A stretch of 64,000 bases of DNA from Prinia subflava (Eukaryota; Chordata; Aves; Passeriformes; Cisticolidae): positions 54,317,485 through 54,381,484 of the forward strand of contig NC_086248.1 of NCBI RefSeq assembly GCF_021018805.1, in the 5' to 3' direction. This document shows, one piece after another, positions 1 through 10,300 of this stretch. Numbering within the stretch: the stretch's first letter is position 1; every line of letters starts with the position of its first letter. The notes below the pieces were generated by a model, which saw only the letters and a program-made list of their open reading frames with translations, was not told the origin of the DNA and searched no databases. Made by a program: the position numbers and the translations under genes.

Positions 1-175
1 AACTTTGTAGTTTCTTGGGAGATGCAAAAACCAGTGTTGTTTGTCTGCTGTAGATCAAGGATACTACAAACAGCCAAGTGAGACTGTTTCCTCCCATTGC
101 AGCTGACTGGGAAGTAACTGGGTTTGAGTTAGTGCTTGACTAATCTCATCAGAGGTGTTTGCTCCTTTTTTCCAG
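1..175 (+). other. LAMA2: End of a LAMA2 intron
   Basis: Non-coding sequence ahead of the first exon seen. It ends with a pyrimidine-rich stretch and the AG acceptor at 174-175. I found no laminin coding sequence in it, so the preceding exon is upstream of the window. Confidence 0.8.
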
Positions 176-293
176 GATTTCTGAGATCTCACTGGAAGTT
201 GCTGAAGGCGGCCCTGTGTCCGGGATGGCTCCTCAGGCTTCCCTGATAGAGCAGTGTGACTGCCCCTTGGGTTATTCTGGTCTGTCCTGTGAG
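176..293 (+). CDS. LAMA2: LAMA2 exon: end of second L4 domain and start of an LE module
   Basis: The exon is 118 nt. It begins with one base that completes a codon from the exon upstream, then gives 39 codons and ends in phase 0 at GAG before donor GTACAG. The first half (ISLEVAEGG to ASLIEQ) is the C-terminal strand region of the laminin IV type A domain. The second half, CDCPLGYSGLSCE, is the cysteine pattern of the half LE module that follows L4 domains. An open frame on the opposite strand at 189-386 is only a shadow of this exon. The acceptor at 174-175 follows a T-rich tract. The upstream phase cannot be checked because the previous exon is missing. Confidence 0.93.
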
Positions 294-3200
294 GTACAGT
301 ACTAACCTAACTCCCAGGAAAAGTCCTTGTACCTTCTCTGGTCCATTCATTGGCAAGGTGTGAATAGTAATTGAGTGTGAATTCATCTAACTGGCAGCAA
401 CTCTCCCTTAATTTAATTACTTATTTTCTCTCACAGGTATTTCTCTCACAGGTAATTTCAGCCCCTTTTTTTTATTGCTCTATTCAAATATGCCACTGAA
501 ACCATGGCAATGACTCAAATACCTAAATACAGGAAAGTGAGCTTTACTGGGGCAGCATCATGAGGCTGAATTGCATGACAGATTCTAACAGTTCAAGCCT
601 TTTTGAACAGATAAGGGTATAATACTCCTGTAATTGTAAAATACTAACTTACTGAACACCAGGAGAAAAGTGTTGGTCAACTAAGTGACCTGGATGCTCC
701 TTATACATGCCCTATATTTTTTTTTACTTACTATTTCATGCTGAAGTTTGCATATTTCAAAAGTACCCAAGTGTTCTAAAGAATCAGCTGACTTTTATAT
801 GCTTTTGTAAAATGGATTGCAATAGGTACCAGAGAAATTGTTTAAGATATAATACACTGTCTGCAGAATAGAAGTTCATATTTCTGACTGTCCATGCACT
901 TGGTGATGAGACTGCCAATCTTTCTGTGTGCAGAATACCATGTTTTCATTTTTAATCAGCGCAAGCAATTCTAAATTCACTGGTTGCAGTTGTTAGGTGG
1001 AGGTAGTAGGGAACCACACCTTGAGTATTCTGCAAATGCCTCAAACATCTTAAGTGGGATCTTGTAAGGGTTTTCCCCAAACTAGCAATGGGAGAAAAAT
1101 TGAAGTAAATGAGGGGAAAGAGACCTTGTTATCTGTGAGTATTCTGATCCCTTTGGATGTTATACATGATTGTGTTATGCAGCAAATAAGTCAGCAGAAA
1201 CAGTAAGTTCATAGGAAAGGTGTGCAAGAAAGTGAATGAAGTAATTTTCTTTGCATACTATTTCAATAAGAGAATACACCTGAACTTGTGTAAATACATG
1301 AGAAATTAATGGACTCCAACATTTGCTTAGAAGTACAGATTTTTTTTTAATTACTGTAGCAAATTTAATTTTTGAAGAAAAATACATTACATGATAATGA
1401 TAATGTAATTAGAATTTTTTTTTAATTCACACCCACCAGGGGCTCAGTAAATGTCTCAATTGCAACCTTGATTGTGGGATCTCCACGTACTTATAACTTA
1501 GTTTATTTTTTGTGTGCTCAGTGAAGATTATGGTGTGTTCCATGGTGTGAAGGTTTATATAATTTTAGCAGGAAAAAAAAATCTGACACCCTGGAATTTT
1601 TTAAGCAGGTGTTAACAGGGTGTATGTGTCTGTACCATGCTTTATCATATAATAGCATTGTGAAGATTATGTACACTGCAGTTTTACTAGAAGTGACATT
1701 TATATTCTGCCACTCCTTTTCTTTCCCCTTTTTATTTCCACATCTAGTTGGAGGCTACAGAAGCAGTGGTAAGAATTTTCCTAATGGCTGCTTCTGAAAA
1801 ACTTCCAAACTAGCAATTAAAAATATAGTCTGTTTTATAATTTGTCTGTGTTTCATTTCATCTCAGAAATGCTTCGATCAAAATAGGTGATAAGACTGTC
1901 AATGGCATATCAGAAAACTAGTTTTCTTTGAGGATGTGCCATGTATTCATAATCTGATTCTGAAGTTGTTCAGAACTTGTAAAGCTGTGTTTTTACCTTA
2001 TTTGTCCAAGTACACTTGTGGGGATAAAGAGGGAGGAGAAAAAAATATAGTGTAGTAAGAAACAGAATTACTTTCATTTGAGATTATTTATCTAGGTTAG
2101 AATTCTTCACAAACCATGAAAAATAAGATAGACTATTTCTATGCTTCAGGGAACTTAATGTGGTCTAAGTCAAAATAGAAGAGGAAAAGCAGAAATGAGT
2201 TAAGATTAATTTCTTTGTGATTCTAAAGAAAATAATTGTGTTTATACTTTTTCCATAACTTAGACTCCTGGAGGTTTTGGCAATGATTATAAAACTGTCA
2301 GAGTGCTGGTATATGAATAAATCTAGCATGTCAGCTAGTGCTTCACTGCAGAATCCTGCTTTTGGTCACAAAAATTGCTTACTCCAGAGTCTCTTCTGTT
2401 TTATTTTGCATCCATTTTGTTGCTGTGTGAAAAGTGTACCACTCCTATTCTTTCCGAAAAATAGAAATTGTGGTCATCAGCAGAAAATGACCTCATCAGC
2501 CAGCCTTCACTGGCTCCTGGCACCCCTAGTTGGTGAGACTTATAGACGGGACAAGTGACTTCTCTGTAGGCACTTACCCCTAATGCTCTCAACTGTCAAA
2601 ATGTTCCTGTTTGTGTTTTCATGCTGCCATAGCTGTGTGCTTTCTGAAAGCTGTGTAAGGGCTTCCACAGGACTGTGTAATAAGCCTGAAATAAAGATCA
2701 AGTGTTTGATTTTGCACGTGTCAGCTTTGCTAGCGGTTTTTGTGTTATTCTTGGAATTTTAATGCAGACTTAGTGAAGGATAAACTTGATTTGGGTCTGA
2801 TAGTCTCAAGACATGGAAAAACCTTTAACATTTTGAATTCTGTACTTTCATGGTCTTTAAATTACATAGCTATAAATAATGCAGCCATGCAGCCATTTTC
2901 TTGTTTATTATTCGGCTTTTGCTTGTTATCCATCAGGTAGTCTGTAGGCAGATACTAGCTTGTCGAACCTGAAAAACATAGCAGGGATGAAGGGAACACA
3001 ATCATCCTGCTTGCTCTCCACAGTCCACGCAAAAAAATTGTTTTGAAAACAAACTGTTTTCTTAAGTAATGAAAGGAATGATGCTTGATGCACAGTGAGA
3101 ACAGAGAGGTGTTCTGCATCTGAATGAAAGACCTCTCAAGCTGTAGTATAAAAACCTGATGCCAGTGGAGTGCTCCAGGGATTTTTCAGCCATGTTTCCA

Positions 3201-3381
3201 ATTAGGGCTGGCTCTTGTTATATGTAAAGTACTGTATAATGCTTGTAACACAGCTGGAAGCCTGTCAGATTCTTTTCACAACTTGTAAAAACTGATGATA
3301 GGAAAGATGAGCTTGCAATGCTCCCCATACACAGTCCACTCTGTAATGATCTGTTTTCTTCTGCATCTTTTTGTATTGCAG
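294..3381 (+). other. LAMA2: LAMA2 intron, 3088 nt
   Basis: AT-rich intron, GTACAG to TTGCAG. It contains several short T runs near 720, 1340 and 1420. I recognised no mobile element. The short open frames in it have no recognisable product. Confidence 0.88.
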
Positions 3382-3516
3382 TCGTGCTCTCCAGGATTTT
3401 ATAGGCTTCCATCTCCACCTGTGGGAGGGACACCTGCTCAGACCTTAGGCGCCTGTGTCGTATGTCAGTGTCATGGACACAGCACTATGTGTGACTCTGA
3501 AACATCAGTTTGTCAG
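3382..3516 (+). CDS. LAMA2: LAMA2 exon: LE modules
   Basis: The exon is 135 nt, phase 0 at both ends, 45 codons. It completes the half LE module with SCSPGFYRLPS and opens the next with CVVCQCHGHSTMCD and TSVCQ. Five of its six cysteines sit in the C-x-C-x5-C spacing and neighbouring positions typical of laminin EGF-like repeats. LE modules form four-disulfide rods that give the laminin arm its rigidity. A phase 0/0 exon of this size could be skipped without shifting the frame, but skipping would split two LE modules. The acceptor follows CTTTTTGTATTGCAG and the donor is GTATTA. Confidence 0.95.
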
Positions 3517-4155
3517 GTATTACTCTGCTAAACTTTTCCACCAAGTAAATCTTAATGTAAAATTCCTAAGTTGTGCTACTAATCTAAAGAAACAGAAGAC
3601 GATATTTTAATACAATTTTGGCTAAATAGCCTAAGTGTCAAAGTTCAGGGAGTTCAAAAGCAAAGTTTTGAGGTTTTCTGTTCTGATTTTCTAGAGTTCA
3701 AATTATGCAGTGCTTTTTCGCCCCTGAATTACTATTTATGTGAAAAGAAAAACCAGACACCTGCAAAACAAAGAAACATTATACCATATGTCATACAGTA
3801 AACACAATTCTGCTCTTACAGGCAGTAATACGCATGACCTGGTACACTAAAACTGAATTTGAATTATTGCTCCTTCTCCAATGGCTGGAACAAAGGAGGA
3901 AAGAAAGGGTGAATGGGATAAGAAATTCTGTAGGATACATCTGGGTAGCTACAGATCTGTATTCTTTCTCCTTTTAAGCCTGTGTATTACTCAGCAAGCA
4001 TTTGATAGAAGCTTAAAGCAAGCATTCCCACTGAGAATCATATCAGGGAAATTATGAATTGAAGTAAGTTTGAATCCCTAAGGCTGGGAGCAGAATGTTG
4101 TCTGCTTTCTTGTAATCATCAAATACAGCTTTCATTCTGTCTTCTTCCTTGGTAG
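3517..4155 (+). other. LAMA2: LAMA2 intron, 639 nt
   Basis: Short intron, GTATTA to GGTAG. The acceptor is preceded by a CT-rich tract (TTCTGTCTTCTTCCTTGG). No repeat or other gene was seen. Confidence 0.9.
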
Positions 4156-4280
4156 GATTGTCAGCACAATACTGCTGGTCACCACTGTGAGAGGTGTGCA
4201 CCAGGATTTTATGGCGTTGTCCAAGGCTCTCCGGATGACTGTCAGCCTTGCGCTTGTCCCCTACCCATTTCTAGTAACAA
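4156..4280 (+). CDS. LAMA2: LAMA2 exon: LE modules
   Basis: The exon is 125 nt: 41 codons plus two bases (AA) of a split Asn codon. It finishes one LE module with [20 protein letters not shown] and begins the next with [16 protein letters not shown]. The HxTxGxxCxxC motif with a following GFYG is the hallmark of the C-terminal half of a laminin EGF-like repeat. The donor GTAAGT is a consensus site. Confidence 0.95.
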
Positions 4281-7200
4281 GTAAGTCAGCAAACTCATGG
4301 CACAGAATTGCCTTTTGAGCCAGCCAGAGCTTTCTTCTGGGCTCCTGTGTCCTTTTTCAGATGGCTGGCTACAGAAGAATTGCCTCATGGAAGCTATACT
4401 AAAAATTTCTTATCTACTTTTGCTAATTGATCTTCCTTTAAGAGTCAGAAATTGCTCCCTTGCTAATTTGTGATGAATAAATTAATAAGTGCTAGAAAAT
4501 GCAATACTCAAGATAATGAGTGTATGTTATAAAGGTATTCTCATAAACGGAGCTAATGCAGAACCCAAGTACAATGTGGCCACAAGGGATCTGCAAAAAG
4601 TCTTATGCTCATATATTATGTTGGTGTAAATGTGTTACAGTGCCTTTCTTGCTGCACTGTGGAATTTATTGATTCCTTATTTAATGTTACATGAGTTTTA
4701 GGCAATTTGTGAAAGATAGAATAATTTAAAAGCATTATAGTTATTGCAGCATAAATTTTATTGGTTGCTGTATGCTAATGAGCGTTTCCACAATGCTTCT
4801 GCATGTGTTCCCAACAGATGATGCTTTAGCACTTGAAATTTGTTTGCTGTTTTGCTGAGAAGCTCTTAATGATATTTGGCATCATACTGTAGTAGTGCTC
4901 TGAACAGGTTTGTGTTCCATGATTGTGCTTTTGAAAAGCTGGAAGTGTTCAGTGAAACCATTTTTCTGTGCTTTGTCTGGCCTTTAGGATGTTTAAGGGA
5001 GAGTTTCAGTCAGTATAGCTGAGAATTTAGGGGGTCTCTTTTTCTTCTTACTTCATTTTATCGTTTTGGATAGGTCTTGAAGGAGGAAAGTCCTTTCTCA
5101 AACATGATTAGATAAAGACATCATAATCTTTCATCCACAGCAAGAGTTTTTGAGGATACTTCCAAATCTCAGATATTTCATGAAATATCTGTTATCTCAG
5201 AAAGTTATAATGCATTCTTAAATATAATTTTTCTGAGTGTTTTCATGAGTGTTTTCTGTTACAACTTGATTATGTGTTCTGTTTATTAGTATCAGAAGAG
5301 GACATTCAAGTTGCAAAGAACATGATCAACCAAGCTTCTCAGTTTTGCAAAACAGCAAATACTGAAAAAAACTTTTTATGTTACTAACTGGCAGAATGAA
5401 AGTCTGCAAATATTCCATCCTATTTTTGGGGGGGCTTAGGAACCTTTGGTTGCCCAGAAATACATAGATCAGAAAATGAGCAGGGCTCTTCACCTGGTGT
5501 TCATGGCACCGTGCTACAAGAATTCAGACATACTCTCCAATCTGTGCTCTGTGCTCTGAGATCATTTCAGTATCTTATCCAAAACCTAGGATGAACTCAG
5601 GAAGTGGGTATTGCTGAAGTGCTCTGCAGGTGAGAAATGTGTGGGCTGTGGGTAGTATATGTAACACAGAATCATAGAATGGTTTGGGTTGGAAGAGACT
5701 TTAAAAATCATCTAACTCCAACCCTCCTGCCAAAGGATGGGCACCTTCCACCAGACCAGGTTTCTCAAAGACCCATCCAACCTGGCCATGAAGACTTCAA
5801 GGGATCGTGGCATCTAGCACTTCGTTGGGCAGCCTGTTGCAGTGTCTCACCACCCTCTGACTAAAGAATTTTCTCCTAACAGCTAATCTACACTTCCCCT
5901 CTATTAGTTTAAAACCATTCCCTGTTGTCTTATTTCCATCTTTTTTTAAAAGCTCCCTTTAGGCGTCCGAGGTGCACGCTCAAATTGATGAGCTGCCGGA
6001 GGGAGAGCAAGCGAAGTGCCCATATCTCATTTAGTCACATAGCCTGCACGGCTGTGGATGTTGTCACAGCCTTTTGTGTCATGCTCACATGAAAGTGATC
6101 ATGAGACCTCTCTAGTTTTAGAAACTTTCACAGGAGATAAGAGAGTAACACCTAGTCTGAATTTCATTTAATAGAAACACTTAATCATGAGATAGTCATC
6201 CAAATTTTAGTGCTGTTGAGAAAGGAGTCAGATTTGAGCATGTCCAGGAACAGAACTGCTTGTGTTTTATAGAGCTTAACTCAGATGTCTCTAGACATCA
6301 TGGAAGGTATTTCTATTTCTGTTAGCCACAGCCATCAACAACTTTAGTAGCTGTATAGCAAGTATAGAGACCGACAACTGTACACCTCACTCATGTTAAA
6401 CCTAAAGGAAAACACCACTGGAGAGAGGGCAGGGAGGGAATTGTTTCAAATGTCTGTATAAGTCTGTCTGTGCATGTCCATTTTCCAGTGCTGATAGAGG
6501 ATGTCTGAACAATTGGTTTAGACTAAATGCCTGACTTTTAGATGGATAGAGTGGCATAGATTCATTCCATATAGCGACAGTGTTAGGTGGAAAATGAGAA
6601 TGTCAGACCTTAGATTTGTATCTTGTGCAGATCAGTTAAAGCTCTTCAAGATGCTATTAAGGAAAAAGTCTACCTGCAGCTATTTTATGGTAGTCAAGTA
6701 ATCATAATCTACATGAAATACAGACAGCTAATGAGCTATCTCATTAGCTTGCTATGTCATGACTGATACGATAGTACTTATGAATGGTATAGTGCAATTA
6801 TTTTTATTTATGAAATTGTATAAAACTCCACTAAAGTTTTAAATACTGTGTTTATACTGCTGTACAATCAGCAGCCAGCTCCAAACACGATGAGCTGGGG
6901 AAAAAGAAAAGAGAACAGAGAGAATGAATTGTTCCTAGCATGGATCTATTTTTATGGAGTTGAAAATGTGTTGGATAATGAGTTTGTGAGTAATAGATCA
7001 ATTTGTTTACATTTTTTGCAAAGGCATTATTTTATATACTCGTTCAAGCACTATTGATTTTTGTGCTTTATAAGCAAGTTAGATGAGGATGCTGACTGTA
7101 GTGTACCAAGAAGGAGCCCTGGGCTCACCACTAGCCACCTCTGTGCTTTTCTAGTTCTTCTTCCAAAAAGAGCTGAAAGAGTTTTATGGTTTTGCACCAT

Positions 7201-7984
7201 CTTAATATTGAGTTCTGTTCTTTTGCCCTACCTACCCTTTTTGTTTGTTTTAACTGCCTGTGAAGGCACTTAATACACTAATATTTCAACTAAATGCTAC
7301 TTTGTACAGTGCCCACAGGTGCACACTACAGTCAGTAGTAAAGTGACTTAGAAAAGATAGTTTTCAATTATTAAAATATGACCTCTCCCTGATCATGAAG
7401 GAGGTAGTTTTTAGGATTTTTTTCCTCTGTAGACTGGGCTTTTCTCGTACATCTTTGAGAAGATTATCTGATGCTGCCTTTTTGGAAGATTCCACACAGC
7501 TGTGACTTTGGTTCCTTTTCCCTTTTATATCTTGCCTTGGAATAAACTCTTCCCAGCTTATCTCATTTCATTCAAAATAAAATGAAATCAGACTGGAAAG
7601 GCTGAATGTTCATTAGCTCAGTTTCTGAATCTTTTGTTTCACATTCTTCCCAGTGCTTCCTTTGCTTCCTCACTGTGAGTGACAGCACTGTGCAATCACA
7701 CGAGCCTACAGCATGGGCGTTGCTCACTCCATCCCCTTGTATCTTGTATCCATCCCTGTACTTGGATACAGCCCTTAGAGCCTTTGTCCAATCTGCAAGT
7801 GCCACAGCAAGGCATTCGCAGAAATGGTGATAGAAAGGAGAGACCTCTCACAGGTTTTTATAAACAGATAAGAAAATGCTGCCATTTACATTAAAGTGGA
7901 ACTTCTTAGGCCCTTCTGCACAGGTGACCAAAGTGAAATTATGCTAGAGAGCAGAAAAAAGTTCTTTATTTACTTTTGTTTTAG
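4281..7984 (+). other. LAMA2: LAMA2 intron, 3704 nt, with CR1 fragment
   Basis: Intron GTAAGT to TTTTAG. It carries a minus-strand CR1 LINE fragment near 5665-5965 and, directly after it, a short CpG-rich stretch of unknown origin. The rest is AT-rich with no feature I can name. Confidence 0.88.
5665..5965 (-). mobile_element. CR1 LINE fragment, 5'-truncated
   Basis: On the + strand the left edge reads CACAGAAT CATAGAAT, then GGTTTGGGTTGGAAGAGAC. This is the reverse complement of the avian CR1 3' end with its octamer tail. The element therefore lies on the minus strand with its 3' end at the left. CR1 text continues through AACTCCAACCCTCCTGCC and TAGTTTAAAACCATTCCCTG. The right edge is diverged and approximate. 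Only the 3' untranslated part is present, the usual result of 5' truncation. CR1 is the dominant LINE of birds and reptiles and leaves no poly-A tail. Confidence 0.9.
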
Positions 7985-8071
7985 TTTTAGCCCTACTTGC
8001 GTTGCTGAAGGACCCAGTGACTACCGGTGCACTGCCTGCCCACCTGGATATGAAGGCCAGTACTGCCAAAG
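7985..8071 (+). CDS. LAMA2: LAMA2 exon: LE module
   Basis: The exon is 87 nt: one base finishing the Asn codon, 28 codons, and two bases (AG) of an Arg codon. It encodes FSPTCVAEG, CTACPPGYEG and QYCQR, the central part of an LE module with an atypical first half (PLPISSNN-FSPTC) that I also recall from mammalian LAMA2. The acceptor used is the AG at 7983-7984, since it gives the conserved NFSPTC reading. Another AG six bases downstream (7989-7990) could act as a tandem acceptor. The donor is GTAGGA. Confidence 0.94.
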
Positions 8072-8909
8072 GTAGGATGAATGGAAAAAGAAGAAAGAGG
8101 GACAATGAAATGAGGAAAAGGCATGAAGGAGATAAATGTTTTTTGATATTGCAAGCATGTATTTACTACTGTTTAAATACATGCCTTTGGATAATTTATT
8201 TCTCCTTTTTATGCTGTTAGAACAGCCGATATAGACAATTTTTATATACACCATTGTTAATTGATAATCAATGTTATTTATATCACAGATATTGTCCTAG
8301 TCTTACTTTTTGGTGTGTGACTTTTTTTTCCTCCAGGGCTCAGAAGTTAAAAAAATTATCTAAAATTAGATGTCATGCTAATAGTGTATCTTGATGTCAC
8401 TCATACCCTTTGTTTTAGTGACTTTTGTGCCCTCATGGGAATTGACTGTGAAAGACAGTTACATATAAACATTTTAATGCCAAATTATGAATAGATGAGC
8501 TAAACAGCCTCTGTTGTCCCATCCATCAAAACACTGAGGGATTAAGATGATCAAAATTGGCAAATGTCTACCAGGAGATTTCATGTCTGACACAAAACAC
8601 AAGTGGCTAGGTTCTATAGGCCAAACAATGATAGTGGAGGAGTTTTATTGTTGTGGTTTAATAGAAATTTAATGAAAAATAGTTAAGGCTGTGGAATCAT
8701 TTTTGCATACATCCTCCATTTAGACTGTTCTGTGTCCTGTTTAGAAGTCTCTTGGTTGGACAGTTTGCAATATTTCTCTCTTGGTCATGAAGCAACAAAT
8801 ATTTTTTACTAGTTTGTGAATGTTTATAAATTATGATTAAAATACCGCCAAGTATTCTTTGTGCGCTACATCTCAATTGGACAAACCTGTTTTTATTTGC
8901 AATGTCTAG
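8072..8909 (+). other. LAMA2: LAMA2 intron, 838 nt
   Basis: AT-rich intron GTAGGA to GTCTAG. Nothing recognisable beyond a short T run near 8322-8329. Confidence 0.88.
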
Positions 8910-9103
8910 ATGTTCTTCTGGCTACACAGGAAACCCACAAATTCCAGGAGGGTCCTGCCAGGCATGTGAGTGTGATCCGTATGGTTCCGTGCCTGTCCCC
9001 TGTGACCCTGTCACTGGGCGGTGCACTTGCAAGCCTGGATTCACGGGGTGGAAGTGTGCTGGCTGTGAGCATCGGCATGCGCACCATGGCACGGAATGCG
9101 TTT
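8910..9103 (+). CDS. LAMA2: LAMA2 exon: last LE modules before the rod
   Basis: The exon is 194 nt: one base finishing Arg, 64 codons, and one base of the next codon. It encodes CSSGYTGNPQIPGGSCQ, completing one LE module, then the last LE module from CECDPYGSVPVPCDPVTG through CTCKPGFTGWKCAGC to the short HRHAHHGTECV tail. This is the junction between the EGF-like arm and the coiled-coil rod. The base composition is more GC-rich than its surroundings, as expected for coding DNA. The donor is GTACGT. The last base T joins CT of the next exon to give Ser, where I recall Phe in human LAMA2. Confidence 0.95.
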
Positions 9104-10111
9104 GTACGTATACTAATGGAATCTTGGATAACTTTTGGTTGTGTTTGTTATACTTCAGAAATTCAAACCTGCTCGTGTAACAGTGAGTTGTGTGGATTTC
9201 TTTGAAAATAATTGCCCGGTTTCTTAGTACTTTGGCATCTGGTCCAGGTTTTTATTTCGGAAGCCTTGAGATGTTAAGAAAACTCTCAATAATTTCTAAT
9301 ATTACCACTGAAAACTGACAAAAATAATTGAAGAATTTCTTTTTGGCTTTTTGGAGTCTGTAATTTTGCTAAAGGTTGTTTCTACTGTTGTGACAATATT
9401 TTCTCTTGATGATTTTTTTAGTGTTGTCCTAAATGTGTAACCAGCAATTACAATGCTCAGTGCCATGAGACACAAAATTTTTACCTAGTTTACTTCATCA
9501 TGTTAGTTCAACAACCATCCGTTGGAATTTAAAAGATGTAAGGAATGAGAGTATATGCAGCAAAGAGCTTCTTTTGTTAAAAATAGAAAATTAATAGCCT
9601 AAAACACCAATTCATATTTTACAATACTGGTATCTTTGTCCTACCCTCAATTTTGATACATACCAAGTGATTATCTTGTGTTTTTGTTTGGATTTTTTTT
9701 CATTATATTGGACAGTGCTTGTTTTGAACCCACAATCTTATATCATGAATTGTGGTATGCTTATATCTTCTTAAGAAATGTAGCAAAATCTTTCTAGAAC
9801 TCTGTCAGCCCTGACTGAAGTAAGGCATTTTCAATCTCTTCTCCATCTCCCCCAGGATGTGGAGGGGCTAACCTTACTGTGATTTTATGTTTTTCCCTTC
9901 AATGCCAAGGTTGTTAAATTTAAAGTAGAATACTAGTAGAGTTCCAGTAAGTCCACAGTATATAATTTTTATTAATCTGTGCATATTTGAAAATATTGGC
10001 AAGGCACAGTGAGCTGGTTTAAATGTTTTGTCTTTAACTGGAGCTTTTTCTTGGAGAACAAGGTGTTTGTGTGAGGAACATGTAACATCCAGAAAAGTAG
10101 GTACCATCTAC

Positions 10112-10300
10112 TTTTTGGGTTGGTTTTTTGTTTGTTTGTTTGTTTGGTTTGGTTTGGTTTGGTTTGGTTTCTTTGGGGGGTTTTTTTTGGGTTTTTTTTT
10201 TGGGTGGGTTTTTTTGTTTGTTTGTTTTTTGTTTTTTGGGGTTTTTTTGGTGGGTTTTTTGGTTGTTTTGTTTTGTTTTGTTTGTTTTGTTTTGTTTTTT
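10112..10300 (+). repeat. G/T-only low-complexity tract
   Basis: From 10112 to 10170 and from 10172 to 10300 the + strand contains only G and T, apart from a single C at 10171. It includes (TTTG)n, about five copies of TTTGG and runs of G3 to G6 separated by T runs. Long open frames through it on both strands (F/W/G-rich and K/N/P/T-rich) are artefacts of the repeat. The tract ends in CTTCTTCTTC. Confidence 0.95.
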
